From: Pseudomonas frederiksbergensis
Lineage (GTDB): Bacteria > Pseudomonadota > Gammaproteobacteria > Pseudomonadales > Pseudomonadaceae
Assembly (NCBI RefSeq): GCF_001952935.1
Contig: NZ_CP018319.1
Coordinates: 733,501-797,500 of the forward strand
Direction: 5' to 3'
DNA length: 64,000 nucleotides
Shown: positions 37,406-47,453 of the stretch, one piece after another
Layout of the letters: the number at the start of each line of letters is the position of its first letter
How positions within the stretch are numbered: the stretch's first letter is position 1
Notes under the pieces: generated by a model
Database searches by the model: none
Told to the model about the DNA's origin: nothing
The model's input: only the letters and a program-made list of their open reading frames with translations
Made by a program: the position numbers and the translations under genes

Positions 37406-37849
37406 TCAGCGGGAGGGTGGATTCTCACCCAATGGCACCACCGCCATGGTCAACCGCGACACACAACTGGCCTTGCCCTCATCGCTGGTCAAACGGATAT
37501 CCCAGACATGCGTCGTGCGACCAATGTGAATTGGCTTGGCCACCGCCGTGACCCGCCCACTGCGCAAGCCGCGCAAATGGTTGGCGTTGATTTCCAGGCC
37601 TACGCAGTAAAACTTGCTGGCGTCGATGCACAGGTAACTGGCCATCGAGCCGACCGTTTCGGCCAGCACCACCGAGGCGCCGCCGTGCAGCAAGCCGTAA
37701 GGCTGGTGAGTGCGATGGTCGATGACCATGCTCGCGGTCAGGGACTCTTCGTCGAAGGCTTCGAAGCGAATATCCAGCACTTCACCGATGGTATTTTTCC
37801 GGGTTTCGTTCAAATGTTCGATGCTGGGAGTAGTACGCCACAAACTCAT
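37406..37849 (-). CDS. Hotdog-fold thioesterase (PaaI/YdiI-like)
   Basis: Thioesterase of 147 residues. The active-site helix segment is QPYGLLHGGASVVLAETVGS, with the His-Gly-Gly and Glu of the 4-hydroxybenzoyl-CoA thioesterase (Arthrobacter-type)/YdiI group. It should hydrolyse acyl- or aroyl-CoA esters in the cytoplasm. ATG 37849 has AAAGGAA upstream. It lies 32 bp downstream of the acyl-CoA synthetase gene on the same strand, so the two probably act on related CoA esters. Confidence 0.92.
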   Translation of the reverse strand: MSLWRTTPSIEHLNETRKNTIGEVLDIRFEAFDEESLTASMVIDHRTHQPYGLLHGGASVVLAETVGSMASYLCIDASKFYCVGLEINANHLRGLRSGRVTAVAKPIHIGRTTHVWDIRLTSDEGKASCVSRLTMAVVPLGENPPSR

Positions 37850-37881
37850 AGTTACTTTCCTTTGTAGGTTTTATTCGTGAC

Positions 37882-39549
37882 TCAATCCTGCCACAGCACC
37901 GCTTCACTGCGCTCGCTCCATTCTTTGAAGCGGGCACCGTAGGCGGCTTCGATCACATTGCGCTTGATCTTCAGGGTCGGCGTCAGAAAACCGTTTTCCA
38001 CCGCCCAGCTGTCCTTGACCACCACCAATCGATGCAAGCGTTCGTGTTTGTCGAGGACGCCGTTGACCTCTTCCAGGAGTTTTTCCAGGCTTGAATGCAG
38101 GCCCGCCCGCGCCGCTCCGCTGGCGTCCTGCTGACCGACCGCCGAGAGCACGCACAACCCCAGCGGCGCACTCAGGCCATCGCCCACCACGCACACTTGC
38201 TCGATGCGCGAGTGCTCCGCCAGACGATTCTCGATCGGTGCCGGGGCGACGTATTTGCCTTTGCTGGTCTTGAAGATTTCCTTCAGTCGCCCGGTCAGGC
38301 GTAGGTTGCCTTCGGCGTCCTCCTCACCTTTATCGCCGGTGCGCAGGAAGCCGTCTTCATTGATGGTTTCGGCGGTTTTCTCGGGTTCCTTGAAATACCC
38401 GAGCATGGTCGCGCCGCTGCGCACCATGACCTCGCCCGACTCGGCGATCCGCACCTCGACCTCCGGGCAGGGCTTGCCGATCCAGCCGGGTTTGTTCTGG
38501 CCCGGCAGGCAAATGTGCGAATAACCACAGCTTTCGGTCATGCCGTACACCTCCAGCACATCCAGCCCCAGCTTGCGGTACCACAGCAGCAAGGTCTGCG
38601 GCACGGGCGCGGCGCCGGACAAGGCGATGCGCAAGGCATCCAGCCCGAGCCCGGCCAGGATTTTGTGGCCAACCCGCTTGCCGATGATCGGCAGACCGAG
38701 CAGGAAGTCGAGGCGCTTTGCCGGGATCTTGCTGTACACGCCCATCTGGAATTTGGTCCAGATCCTCGGTACGCCGAACAGCGCGGTCGGTCGTGCACGG
38801 CGTAAATCGGTCAGGAAGGTGTCGAGGCTCTCGGCAAAAAACACCGTTTGTCCGGTGTAGATCGACGCCAGCTCGACGAACATCCGTTCGGCGACATGGC
38901 ACAGCGGCAGGTAGGACAGCAACCGATCCGACTCATTCAAGCCAAACAACTGCGTGCCGCGAGTGGTGGCAAACCCCAGGTTGGCGAAACTGTGCATCAC
39001 GCCTTTGGGCATACCGGTGGTGCCGGAGGTGTAAATGATGGTCGCCAACTGGTCGCCGGACGGCTTGGGATCGTCCTGGATCGGTGTGCTCTTTTGCAGG
39101 TCGGCCCAGCTGTAGTCGAACGTTCCAGGCGGATGCAACGGCAGACTGATCGTCGGCAGATCGGCGCTGACCCCGCGAGACATGCCGGGCCAGTCATCGA
39201 GTTTGCCGATGAACGCCAGCGCCGCTTCGGAGTGTTCAAGGACCTGGGCCACGGTCTCGGCGGTGAGGTTCGGGTAGAGCGGCACCGACACGTGCCCGGC
39301 CATCCAGATCGCCAGGTCGGCGATGATCCAGTGCGCGCAGTTTTTCGAAATCAGGGCGATGTGGCTGCCTTGGGGCAGTTCGCGCGCGCGCAACCAATGT
39401 GCGGCGCAGCGCGCCTGATGACCGACGTCGCCCCAGCTCAGGGTTTCGACCTGGCCGCCGCCCGTGGGCTGGACCAGAAAGCGCTGGCGGGGATGACGGG
39501 CCTCGCGCTCGTAGAAGACGTCCAGCGGCAAACGAAAAGCAGCAGGCAT
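37882..39549 (-). CDS. AMP-binding acyl-CoA synthetase (long-chain type)
   Basis: Adenylate-forming enzyme of 555 residues. The P-loop-like motif is IIYTSGTTGMPKGVMHS, the A5 motif VYGMTESCGYS, and TGDKGEEDAEGNLRLTGRLKEIFKTSKGKYVAPAPIE spans motifs A7-A8. The last is the pattern of long-chain fatty acyl-CoA ligases (FAA/ACSL type). ATG 39549 has AAAGGAG upstream. A perfect 9-bp inverted repeat in its promoter suggests control by a TetR-type repressor. Confidence 0.93.
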   Translation of the reverse strand: MPAAFRLPLDVFYEREARHPRQRFLVQPTGGGQVETLSWGDVGHQARCAAHWLRARELPQGSHIALISKNCAHWIIADLAIWMAGHVSVPLYPNLTAETVAQVLEHSEAALAFIGKLDDWPGMSRGVSADLPTISLPLHPPGTFDYSWADLQKSTPIQDDPKPSGDQLATIIYTSGTTGMPKGVMHSFANLGFATTRGTQLFGLNESDRLLSYLPLCHVAERMFVELASIYTGQTVFFAESLDTFLTDLRRARPTALFGVPRIWTKFQMGVYSKIPAKRLDFLLGLPIIGKRVGHKILAGLGLDALRIALSGAAPVPQTLLLWYRKLGLDVLEVYGMTESCGYSHICLPGQNKPGWIGKPCPEVEVRIAESGEVMVRSGATMLGYFKEPEKTAETINEDGFLRTGDKGEEDAEGNLRLTGRLKEIFKTSKGKYVAPAPIENRLAEHSRIEQVCVVGDGLSAPLGLCVLSAVGQQDASGAARAGLHSSLEKLLEEVNGVLDKHERLHRLVVVKDSWAVENGFLTPTLKIKRNVIEAAYGARFKEWSERSEAVLWQD

Positions 39550-39590
39550 GCGACTCGCTCCTTTATTTTTGGTCTGGAGCAAGCGTAGTC

Positions 39591-39610
39591 AACCAAGCAA
39601 GTGCTTGGTT
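39591..39610. promoter_or_regulatory. Candidate TetR-type operator upstream of the acyl-CoA synthetase gene
   Basis: AACCAAGCA and TGCTTGGTT are perfect inverted arms separated by two bases, 42 bp upstream of the ATG. The size and symmetry fit TetR-family operators. The regulator is not in this window. Confidence 0.6.
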
Positions 39611-39636
39611 AAATTATTTGAGGGTAGAGCCAGATC

Positions 39637-39683
39637 AAAAGACCGCAGCCTTCGGCGGCTCCTACAGGCTGCGGTCTTTTGGC
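39637..39683. terminator. Long stem-loop repeat, probable terminator of sixA region
   Basis: AAAAGACCGCAGCCT (39637-39651) pairs perfectly with 39666-39680 and is flanked by A and T runs. It belongs to the GATCGCAGCCT-type intergenic repeat of Pseudomonas and lies just past the sixA stop. Confidence 0.8.
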
Positions 39684-39685
39684 TT

Positions 39686-40138
39686 TCAAGGGTGTTTGAT
39701 GCCGTTAAGCTTCATCGACCCGATCAGTAGTTCGTTGTGCTCAAGCTCGGCCAAGCCGGCGGTACTGACTTTTTCCGGTGGATAGCCGGCGCCGTGCTGC
39801 AGATAGCTCAGCAAATTGCCCACCAGCGGATTGTGACTGACCAGCAGGACGTTACTCACCGACACCAGCTGTTCTGCCACCTTGTCCGGGTCGGTATCCG
39901 GGGTCAGCCAATCGACCGTGCGGATCTCCGGTGCGAAATTCAGCGCCGTGCGCACAATTTCAGCAGTCTCCTGCGCTCGCAGGAAAGGACTGGCATAGAT
40001 TGCGGTCAGCGGCTTGCCGGCCAACTCGGCGGCAGTGCGTAGTACTTCTTCACGACCATGAGCGGTCAGTGCCCGTTCCGAATCAGGACGCTTGCCGTGT
40101 GGTTCGGCTTCACCATGACGCAGTATCCAGAGTTTCAT
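39686..40138 (-). CDS. sixA: Phosphohistidine phosphatase SixA
   Basis: Histidine phosphatase of 150 residues with the catalytic LRHGEAE near the N-terminus and the second His in LLVSHNPLVG. SixA removes phosphate from histidine residues of phosphotransfer proteins such as ArcB Hpt or PTS-Ntr NPr in E. coli. ATG 40138 has GAGGAG upstream and overlaps the DUF4389 stop by four bases. Confidence 0.92.
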   Translation of the reverse strand: MKLWILRHGEAEPHGKRPDSERALTAHGREEVLRTAAELAGKPLTAIYASPFLRAQETAEIVRTALNFAPEIRTVDWLTPDTDPDKVAEQLVSVSNVLLVSHNPLVGNLLSYLQHGAGYPPEKVSTAGLAELEHNELLIGSMKLNGIKHP

Positions 40139-40482
40139 AGCTTGGGCTCCTCATCTCGGACCGGGTGTGGTGCCGGCGCCACAGCGTGCGGCGCTTCACC
40201 TTCCGGTGTACGCGGCGTCGGCCAGTCGGCGAACGGCCAGGGCTTCTGGTCACTGTGAAAACTGCCGAATCGACCGATCTGCGCCAGAAACTGGCTCAGG
40301 CTGTCGCCGAAGTTCATCAGGCTGGCGCTCGGGGCGCCATATATCAAACGATAGATCAACTGCACCAGCACCACGGCGCCAAGGATGAACTGCGCCACTT
40401 GCCAGACCAGCACGTAGACGATCATCCACAGCACTCGCAGCAGGATGGATTCGTACTTGTCCTCTGTTTTCGGATCGTTCAT
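40135..40482 (-). CDS. DUF4389 domain membrane protein
   Basis: Membrane protein of 115 residues with one or two hydrophobic segments (LLRVLWMIVYVLVWQVAQFILGAVVLVQLIYRLIYG). A conserved SASLMNFGDSLSQFLAQIGRF stretch and a Pro-rich tail follow. DUF4389 is of unknown function. ATG 40482 (MNDPKTEDK) has GGGAGAG upstream. It is coupled to sixA and lies 19 bp after gpsA. Confidence 0.88.
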   Translation of the reverse strand: MNDPKTEDKYESILLRVLWMIVYVLVWQVAQFILGAVVLVQLIYRLIYGAPSASLMNFGDSLSQFLAQIGRFGSFHSDQKPWPFADWPTPRTPEGEAPHAVAPAPHPVRDEEPKL

Positions 40483-40501
40483 GTCTCGCTCTCCCTGATG
40501 C

Positions 40502-41527
40502 TCAGTTGAAACCACTGGTGGAAATAAAGTCGACGTCGGTTTTCGGCTCGGCACGCATCAGTAGACCGATCACCTGCTCCAGCGTGCGCCCTTCGAACAG
40601 GATGGCATGCAGCCCGGCGACCAGCGGCATGTACACGCCCACCTCCTGAGCCTTGGTCTTGAGTACCTTGAGGGTGTTCACCCCTTCAGCGACTTCGCCC
40701 AGGCGCGTCACGGCCTCTTCCAGGCTCAAGCCCTGGCCGAGGGCGAACCCGACCTGGTAGTTACGGCTTTTCGGCGACGAGCAGGTGACGATCAGATCGC
40801 CCACGCCCGCCAAACCGAGGAAGGTCATCGGGTTGGCGCCCTGATTCACCGCAAAGCGGGTCATTTCCGCCAACGCCCGGGTGATCAGCATGCTCTTGGT
40901 GTTTTCGCCCATGCCCATCGCCACGGCCATGCCGGCAATGATCGCGTAGACGTTTTTCAACGCCCCGCCCAGCTCGACGCCATAGCGGTCGGCGCTGGCG
41001 TATACGCGAAAGGTCTTGCCGTGCAGCGCTTCCTGGACCCGCTGGCAGAGTTCTTCGTCTTCGCTGGCGACCACCGTGGCGGTCAGCGCATGCTCGGCGA
41101 TTTCACGGGCCAGGTTCGGCCCGGACAGCACGCCGATGCGCGCTTGCGGGGCGATCTCTTCGAGGATTTCGCTCATCAGTTTGAAGGTGTGGGCTTCGAT
41201 GCCTTTGGTCAGGCTCACCAACAATTTGCCGTTCAAACGTTCGGCGTGCGGCATCAATACCGAGCGCAGCGCGCTGGACGGCAGTGCGACGAAGCACAGG
41301 TCGCAGGCTTGCAGGGTGGCCAGCAGGTCGGTGACCGCTTCCACGGCCGGCAGAATCTTGATGCCTTTGAGGTAACGCGGGTTCTCGCGATTGACCCGAA
41401 TGGCCTCGGCCTGTTCGGGGTCACGCATCCACAGCCGGACCTGATGCCCGTTCTCGGCCAGCAGATTAGCCACGGCGGTACCAAAACTTCCGCCTCCCAG
41501 GACCGCAATTGGGCGCTGTTCAGTCAT
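40502..41527 (-). CDS. gpsA: NAD(P)-dependent glycerol-3-phosphate dehydrogenase
   Basis: Enzyme of 341 residues that makes sn-glycerol 3-phosphate for phospholipids from dihydroxyacetone phosphate. It has the dinucleotide motif [11 protein letters not shown], catalytic Lys in [12 protein letters not shown], and [22 protein letters not shown] 41527 begins MTEQRPIAV; the frame extends to 41605 but the family start is clear. The order gpsA-DUF4389-sixA-AMP-binding-thioesterase matches recalled PA1614-PA1618. Confidence 0.96.
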   Translation of the reverse strand: MTEQRPIAVLGGGSFGTAVANLLAENGHQVRLWMRDPEQAEAIRVNRENPRYLKGIKILPAVEAVTDLLATLQACDLCFVALPSSALRSVLMPHAERLNGKLLVSLTKGIEAHTFKLMSEILEEIAPQARIGVLSGPNLAREIAEHALTATVVASEDEELCQRVQEALHGKTFRVYASADRYGVELGGALKNVYAIIAGMAVAMGMGENTKSMLITRALAEMTRFAVNQGANPMTFLGLAGVGDLIVTCSSPKSRNYQVGFALGQGLSLEEAVTRLGEVAEGVNTLKVLKTKAQEVGVYMPLVAGLHAILFEGRTLEQVIGLLMRAEPKTDVDFISTSGFN

Positions 41528-41723
41528 ATGCAATCCGTTAATCCATACCAGTGGCGATGTCGGCATTATACGGAGCGCCCCAGTGGCGGCCAGCCCCCAC
41601 ATCAATTACCGACATTTGTAGGAAGAAGACTAAGAAAACCGAGGAAAATGCCCACAACGTGACTGGAAAAGTCATTGCGCTCGGTTAACATGCGCGCCAA
41701 TTGTTCGCAATCAAGGATGTGTT

Positions 41724-43847
41724 GTGTCGTTTGGCTCTCCATCACCGCGCTCGCCGTTGGTACTGGCACTGCTCTTCAGCTCGCCATTGCTGGCCGACGA
41801 CTTGTTCCTCGACAGCGAGCAGCTGCCGCAAGTATTGACCGCCACGCGGCTCAAGCAGTCGCCGGCCGCAGTACCGGGAAGCATGACGGTGATCGACAGC
41901 GAACTGATCAACGCCAGTGGCGCCCGGGACATCAGCGAGTTGCTGCGACTGGTGCCGGGAATGATGGTCGGCAACATCAACGGCAACCAGGCGGCGGTGA
42001 ACTATCACGGCACCAATGCGACCGAAGCGCGACGCCTGCAAGTGTTGATCGACGGCCGCTCGGTGTACCGCGCAGGCCTGGCCACGGTGGACTGGAGTGA
42101 CATTCCGGTGGCCCTGGAAGACATCGAACGCATCGAAGTTTTCCGCGGCCCGAACACCGTCAGCTATGGCGCCAATGCGCTGATGGCGGTGGTCAATATC
42201 CTCACGCGCAACCCGGCCGACAGCCACGGCACGCGAATGAAAGTAACCCGTGGGCAGCGCGGCATCGACGACTTTTACGCCAGCCAGGGCGTGGGGTGGG
42301 ACGGCGGCGACCTGCGCCTGTCGCTGTCCGGCCAGCAAGACGACGGCTTCGACTCGGAGCGTAACGGCGCCGATTACCGCGACAGCCGCCGTTTGAACCG
42401 CTTCAACCTCGCCGTCAGCCAGACGCTCACTGAAAACCAGAGTATCGACTGGCAATTGAATGCCAAAGAGGGGAGCAACCAGCGGCCGTATACCTACCGC
42501 CCGGTCTTCTCTGGGATTACCGATGCCGGGAACAATTCCGACGTCATCGCCAAGGACTATGCCGGTTCGCTGCGCTGGAACCTCGACATCAATCCCGATC
42601 ACAGCCTTTACGTCCAGGGCTCGGCACAGCACTGGGATCGCCAGCAGACCTGGCGTGCCTGCGATGCCGAGGTTTCGTTCAGCCCGCAGTTGACCGAACT
42701 CTGGCAGCTCAACCCGAATTACACCGAACGCCTGGCGCGCAACATGGAGCGCTACACCGGCCCCGGCGCGCCCGCAGGTGACCCGACCCAGCGCGCACTG
42801 GCCAATCAAGTGCTCGACCAATGGCGCAACGGCGCCCGGCAAACCCTCTGTGGCGATATTGACCAGAGCACCCGGGAATCGCGCTACGACCTTGAATTGC
42901 AGGACACCCTCAGCCTGTCCGACAGTCTGCGGCTGGTCAGCGGCATGAACTATCGTTACGACCGGGCAAATTCCGAGACCTACTTCAATGGCACCCTCGA
43001 CGACACCACCTGGCGAGCGTTCGGCCAACTCGAGTGGCGCGCCACCGAGCATTGGTTGCTGCAGGGCGGTGCGATGTTCGAAGACACGCAATTGATCGGC
43101 AGTTCGCTCACCCCACGGGTGGCGGTCAACTACCTGATCAACCCGCGCCATGGCCTGCGCGCGGTGTACTCGGAAGCCATCCGCTCGCCGGACATGTTCG
43201 AGAACAACGTCAACTGGAGCTATCAGGTGAAGAGCCTGCGCCCCGGCGCCTATGGTCAGTCCAGTGCCCGTTATTTCGTCAAGACCCGTGGCCCCGGCAA
43301 CCTCGAACAGGAACACATGCGCTCCCGGGAGCTGGGCTACAACGGCTACTTTGCCGAAGCGGGGCTGGCGGTCGATGTAAAACTGTTCTACGACGAAATC
43401 ACCGGGATGATCAGCGAACCGTTGCGCAACAATCAGTACATCGCCAGCAACTCAAACAGCGCGCGCTTCTCCGGGGCAGAAACCCAGCTCGACTGGAGAA
43501 TCAGCAGCGCCGATCGCCTGCGCCTGACGTATGCCTACGTCGATGCCGAGGCGAGCAACCCGCAGGATGCACAACAGACCGCGCGAAACAGTGGTTCCGC
43601 CGGTTGGCTGCACAACTGGGGCCACGGCTGGAACAGCGCGCTCTTCTACTATGGTGACGATGCCCTGAACGGCTACCGCTTTGAACGGGTCGACACGCGC
43701 ATCGCTAAACGCATCGGCCTGGGCAAGGCCAGCCTGGAACTGGCCGGTGTGCTCCAGCAACGCCTCGACAACCAGCCCACAACGTTCGTCGACAACAACT
43801 ACGACGAGCGCCGAGTGCTTTATTTCAGCGCAGAGCTGGCGTTCTAA
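41724..43847 (+). CDS. TonB-dependent receptor
   Basis: Outer-membrane receptor of 707 residues. A signal peptide (about 1-24, ending PLLA) precedes a TonB-box-like region and a plug domain (ATRLKQSPAAVPGSMTVIDSELI; RIEVFRGPNTVSYGANALMAVVNI). The 22-strand barrel ends in the aromatic residue of AELAF. The ligand is not evident; iron siderophores, haem or vitamin B12 are the usual classes. GTG 41724 has AAGGAT upstream. It is the first of three tightly linked genes, followed by a binding-protein-like gene and a hybrid kinase. Confidence 0.9.
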   Translation: MSFGSPSPRSPLVLALLFSSPLLADDLFLDSEQLPQVLTATRLKQSPAAVPGSMTVIDSELINASGARDISELLRLVPGMMVGNINGNQAAVNYHGTNATEARRLQVLIDGRSVYRAGLATVDWSDIPVALEDIERIEVFRGPNTVSYGANALMAVVNILTRNPADSHGTRMKVTRGQRGIDDFYASQGVGWDGGDLRLSLSGQQDDGFDSERNGADYRDSRRLNRFNLAVSQTLTENQSIDWQLNAKEGSNQRPYTYRPVFSGITDAGNNSDVIAKDYAGSLRWNLDINPDHSLYVQGSAQHWDRQQTWRACDAEVSFSPQLTELWQLNPNYTERLARNMERYTGPGAPAGDPTQRALANQVLDQWRNGARQTLCGDIDQSTRESRYDLELQDTLSLSDSLRLVSGMNYRYDRANSETYFNGTLDDTTWRAFGQLEWRATEHWLLQGGAMFEDTQLIGSSLTPRVAVNYLINPRHGLRAVYSEAIRSPDMFENNVNWSYQVKSLRPGAYGQSSARYFVKTRGPGNLEQEHMRSRELGYNGYFAEAGLAVDVKLFYDEITGMISEPLRNNQYIASNSNSARFSGAETQLDWRISSADRLRLTYAYVDAEASNPQDAQQTARNSGSAGWLHNWGHGWNSALFYYGDDALNGYRFERVDTRIAKRIGLGKASLELAGVLQQRLDNQPTTFVDNNYDERRVLYFSAELAF

Positions 43848-43848
43848 G

Positions 43849-44781
43849 GTGCTGTATAGCCCGTCACGCAAAACGCCAATCCTTGGCCGCCTGCTGGCCG
43901 GGTTGTGCCTGGTGTTTGCCGGACTGCTGAGCAGCCTGCCGGCCAGCGCCGCGGACATTTTGCTGACCGGCGCGGAGGACAGCCTGGCCATGCAATCCTT
44001 CACCCAGGCGCTGAGCACCTTGCGGTCTGCCGATAACGTGCGCTTCCAGCCGCTGGCCAGTCTGCCGGCGCCAGGCAAGCTGCCCGCCGGGACCCGTTTG
44101 ATTCTGCTCGATCTGCCGAGCCTCGACTGGCGTCTGCAAGACGCCCAAGGCCCGGCGACGCTGGTGCTGCGCATCAGCCGCCTGCAAGCCCGCCAGCGTC
44201 TGGGGACCACCCTGCCCCCGCGCCTCAGCCTGCTCTGGAGCGACCCGCCGCTGGACCGCCAATTGCGCCTGACCCGATTGCTGCTGCCGCAGGTCAAACG
44301 GGTCGGCGTGCTCTTTGACAGCCATAGCGAATTCCTTTTGCAGGAATTGCATCAGGCCGCCCACTCCCTGGGCCTTGAGGTGGTCACCGAGCGCTGGGAC
44401 AACACCAACGACAGTCGGCCGTTGCAGAACTTGCTGAAGAACAGCGACGTGTTGCTGGGCCTCGACGATCCCGACCTGTACAACCCGAAAACCGTGAAAA
44501 ACCTGTTGCTCAGCAGCTATGCACGGCAAATGGCGCTGATCGGACCTAACGCCGGGTTCGTCAGGGCCGGGAGCCTGGCCAGCACCTACAGCGATCAGAG
44601 CGATTGGCTGGCAATGCTCGACGAACTGCTCGACCGGCCACCGGCCACCTGGCCTCGCGCGCACTACCCGCAACGCTTCAAAGTCTTGAGCAACCCGCAA
44701 GTGGCTCGTTCATTAGGTATTGAACAGATGGACGACGCGTCTGTCGCAACACAGTTGGCCGAAGGAGAAAATCGCCCATGA
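43849..44781 (+). CDS. Periplasmic ABC-type substrate-binding-like protein
   Basis: Exported protein of 310 residues. A signal peptide (ending SLPASA) is followed by a two-lobed fold of the ABC_sub_bind kind ([52 protein letters not shown]). GTG 43849, one base after the TonB receptor stop, places the signal peptide at the N-terminus. The stop overlaps the kinase start (ATGA). No permease or ATPase gene follows, so it may deliver a ligand to the kinase instead of a transporter (inference). Confidence 0.85.
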   Translation: MLYSPSRKTPILGRLLAGLCLVFAGLLSSLPASAADILLTGAEDSLAMQSFTQALSTLRSADNVRFQPLASLPAPGKLPAGTRLILLDLPSLDWRLQDAQGPATLVLRISRLQARQRLGTTLPPRLSLLWSDPPLDRQLRLTRLLLPQVKRVGVLFDSHSEFLLQELHQAAHSLGLEVVTERWDNTNDSRPLQNLLKNSDVLLGLDDPDLYNPKTVKNLLLSSYARQMALIGPNAGFVRAGSLASTYSDQSDWLAMLDELLDRPPATWPRAHYPQRFKVLSNPQVARSLGIEQMDDASVATQLAEGENRP

Positions 44782-46679
44782 CCTTCCGTCGCCGTTGGGA
44801 CATCAACACCCGCACACAAATCATCAGCCTCGGCCCTGCCCTGTTGCTGACGTTGCTGTTGATCAGCTTCTTTACCTTCGTGCGGATCCAGGACCTGCGT
44901 CAGGAGCTCAATCACACCGGGCAACTGATCGCCAACCAACTGGCGCCGGCTACCGAATACGGGGTGATCTCGGGCAACAACGAGGTGCTCGACAGTTTGC
45001 TCAAGGCGACCCTGGCCACGCCCAATGTGCGCTTTCTGGAAGTCCAGGACAGCGCCAACCGGATTCTGGTGTACGTCGAGCAACCGTCGCAAACTCACAA
45101 CCGCTCACACCAGGTCGAAGTGTTCCAGGCCCCCGTGCGGCTGCAACGCATCCAGCTGCACAATGATTTCCTGCAGGGCAGCCGCGTCGCCAACGCGGCG
45201 CCCACCGAGGATTATCTGGGTCGGGTGATCGTCGGCCTGTCCAATGACGCCTTCAGCCAGCGTCAACAGGAAATCCTGCTCAAGGCCGGGATCCTGGCGC
45301 TGTTCGCCCTGCTGTTCACCTTTCTGCTGGCCCGGCGCCTGGCCGGCAGCCTGTCGCAACCGATCCGCGACATCGGCAACGCGGTCAAGGCGATTCAGGA
45401 CGGCGACTACAAAACCCCGCTGCCGATCGTCGACGACACTGAACTGGGCGCGCTGTCGCAACACATCAACAACCTCGCCAGCGGGCTCGAACAAGCCAGC
45501 CGCGAACAGCATCAAGCGATGGCGCAGTTGATTCAGACGCGCGAGGAAGCGGAAAAAGCCAACAATGCCAAATCCGATTTCCTAGCGATGATGAGCCACG
45601 AACTGCGCACGCCGATGAATGGCGTGCTGGGCATGCTGCAACTGCTGGAAACCACCGAGATGACCGAGGAGCAGGTCGAATACGCGGCGCTCGCCTCGGA
45701 GTCCACCGAACACCTGCTCAAAGTCATCAACGACATTCTCGATTTCTCGCGCATCGAGCGTTCGGAACTGGAGCTGGAGCACATTCCATTCAACCTCGCA
45801 GACCTGATCGGCAGTTGTGCCCAGTCGTTCTCGCACAGCGCAGCGCAACGCGGGCTCGACCTGGCGCTGTCGATCCCGGACGACATGCGCGCGTTGCAGG
45901 TGCAGGGCGACCCGACGCGGATCCGGCAGATCCTGGTCAACCTGATCGGCAATGCACTGAAATTCACCGAACAGGGCCGCGTCAGCATCGAACCGCAATG
46001 GCAATCGCTGGACCACGAACTGCTGTGGTTCACCTGCACTGTGCGCGACAGCGGGATTGGGATCTCGGCTGAAAGCCTGGAATTGATGTTCAACGCCTTC
46101 CAACAGGCCGACAGCTCTATTTCCAGGCGATACGGTGGCACCGGGCTGGGCCTGCCGATTGCTCGCACGCTGGCTGAACGCATGGGCGGCACGTTGCGCG
46201 CCCAGAGCGAGGAAGGTCGCGGCTCGGTATTCACCCTGGAAATCCCGCTGGCGCTCTATAAACAGACGCCACCCGTGCTGGCGCCACGCATACCGACCGG
46301 CAGCGGTGATGGCGAAGGGCGCAACGTGTTGCTGGTGGAAGACAATCCGGTCAATCAGACGGTCATCGAAGCAATGTTGCGCAGTCTGGGCTTTACTGTC
46401 AGCGTCGTCACCGATGGCGCGCAGGCAGTGCGCAGTGCGGAGAGTCTGATTTTCGAAGCAATTCTGATGGATTGCCGGCTACCGATCATCGACGGCTACG
46501 AGGCCACCCGGCAGATTCGCCAATTACCCGGTTGCACAGACTTGCCGATCATCGCGCTGACCGCCAACGCCTTGCAGGGTGACCGCGAAGCCTGTTTATC
46601 GGCGGGAATGAACGATTACCTGGCCAAGCCCTTCAAACGCACAGATTTGCAGCAAATTCTGCAGCGCTGGGTGCAGTAG
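44778..46679 (+). CDS. Hybrid sensor histidine kinase (PA1611-like)
   Basis: Inner-membrane kinase of 633 residues. It has a membrane segment (about 18-37), a periplasmic sensor (about 38-165), a second segment (about 168-188) and a HAMP domain. HisKA has phospho-His in MSHELRTP (His274), and HATPase_c has NALKF, DSGIGI and GGTGLGL. The receiver has phospho-Asp in LMDCRLP (Asp565). No Hpt domain is present, so phosphate must pass to a separate protein. From position between gpsA and fabA I take it as the counterpart of P. aeruginosa PA1611, reported to feed HptB and to interact with RetS. The start overlaps the binding-protein gene. Confidence 0.92.
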   Translation: MTFRRRWDINTRTQIISLGPALLLTLLLISFFTFVRIQDLRQELNHTGQLIANQLAPATEYGVISGNNEVLDSLLKATLATPNVRFLEVQDSANRILVYVEQPSQTHNRSHQVEVFQAPVRLQRIQLHNDFLQGSRVANAAPTEDYLGRVIVGLSNDAFSQRQQEILLKAGILALFALLFTFLLARRLAGSLSQPIRDIGNAVKAIQDGDYKTPLPIVDDTELGALSQHINNLASGLEQASREQHQAMAQLIQTREEAEKANNAKSDFLAMMSHELRTPMNGVLGMLQLLETTEMTEEQVEYAALASESTEHLLKVINDILDFSRIERSELELEHIPFNLADLIGSCAQSFSHSAAQRGLDLALSIPDDMRALQVQGDPTRIRQILVNLIGNALKFTEQGRVSIEPQWQSLDHELLWFTCTVRDSGIGISAESLELMFNAFQQADSSISRRYGGTGLGLPIARTLAERMGGTLRAQSEEGRGSVFTLEIPLALYKQTPPVLAPRIPTGSGDGEGRNVLLVEDNPVNQTVIEAMLRSLGFTVSVVTDGAQAVRSAESLIFEAILMDCRLPIIDGYEATRQIRQLPGCTDLPIIALTANALQGDREACLSAGMNDYLAKPFKRTDLQQILQRWVQ

Positions 46680-46926
46680 TGCAGGCCTTTCGGCTATCTG
46701 CGACTGGCGTGAAAGGCGAAAGTGCGGCAGTCTTAGGCACCCGAACAGGCCCGAAAAGGGGCTTGAATAATAATTTCAGTGCACAAGTGTACATTCATGT
46801 CCTTGGTGCTGTGACTTTCACCACAACGCAATAGTCTATGAGTAGGCTGCTGACTCGAGGCATGAACGCTTCGATCGGCCGGGAAGATTTGCCCCACCTG
46901 CCGCATGGGACTATTGAGGAGCTCGC
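46680..46926 (+). promoter_or_regulatory. fabAB promoter region
   Basis: This 247-bp gap precedes fabA, whose ribosome-binding site GAGGAG lies just upstream of ATG 46927. An imperfect palindrome TGCACA-AG-TGTACA (46780-46793) could be an operator; in P. aeruginosa the TetR-type repressor DesT acts on fabAB. I cannot confirm its site by eye. Confidence 0.4.
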
Positions 46927-47442
46927 ATGACCCAACAAAACGCCTTTACTCGGGAAGACCTGCTGCGCTGCAGTCGCGGTGAGCTGTTCGGCCCAGGTAA
47001 CGCACAACTGCCCGCCCCGAACATGTTGATGGTGGATCGCATCACCCATATCAGCGCCGAGGGTGGCAAGTACGGCAAAGGTGAATTGGTCGCCGAGCTG
47101 GATATCACTCCGGACCTGTGGTTCTTCGCTTGCCACTTCGAAGGCGATCCGGTGATGCCAGGCTGCCTGGGCCTCGACGCCATGTGGCAACTGGTCGGTT
47201 TCTTCCTCGGCTGGCAAGGTCTGCCGGGCCGCGGTCGCGCCTTGGGTTCGGGCGAAGTGAAATTCTTTGGTCAGGTTCTGCCGACCGCCAAGAAAGTAAC
47301 CTATAACATTCAGATCAAGCGTGTACTGAAAGGCAAGCTGAACCTGGCCATCGCCGATGGTTCGGTCAGTGTCGACGGCCGCGAGATCTACACCGCCGAA
47401 GGCCTTCGGGTCGGCGTTTTCACCTCCACTGACAACTTCTAA
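46927..47442 (+). CDS. fabA: 3-hydroxydecanoyl-ACP dehydratase/isomerase FabA
   Basis: Enzyme of 171 residues, the usual FabA length. It dehydrates 3-hydroxydecanoyl-ACP and isomerises the product to cis-3-decenoyl-ACP, the branch point to unsaturated fatty acids. Catalytic His70 lies in FACHFEGD and Asp84 in GLDAMWQ. It precedes fabB by 11 bp, as in all pseudomonads with this pathway. Confidence 0.98.
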   Translation: MTQQNAFTREDLLRCSRGELFGPGNAQLPAPNMLMVDRITHISAEGGKYGKGELVAELDITPDLWFFACHFEGDPVMPGCLGLDAMWQLVGFFLGWQGLPGRGRALGSGEVKFFGQVLPTAKKVTYNIQIKRVLKGKLNLAIADGSVSVDGREIYTAEGLRVGVFTSTDNF

Positions 47443-47453
47443 GGGTTATCCGC

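Noticed and set aside
41742..43316. Open frame of 524 codons on the minus strand opposite the TonB receptor
   Set aside because: It is an antisense shadow of a clear receptor gene in high-GC DNA; the translation lacks any domain pattern.
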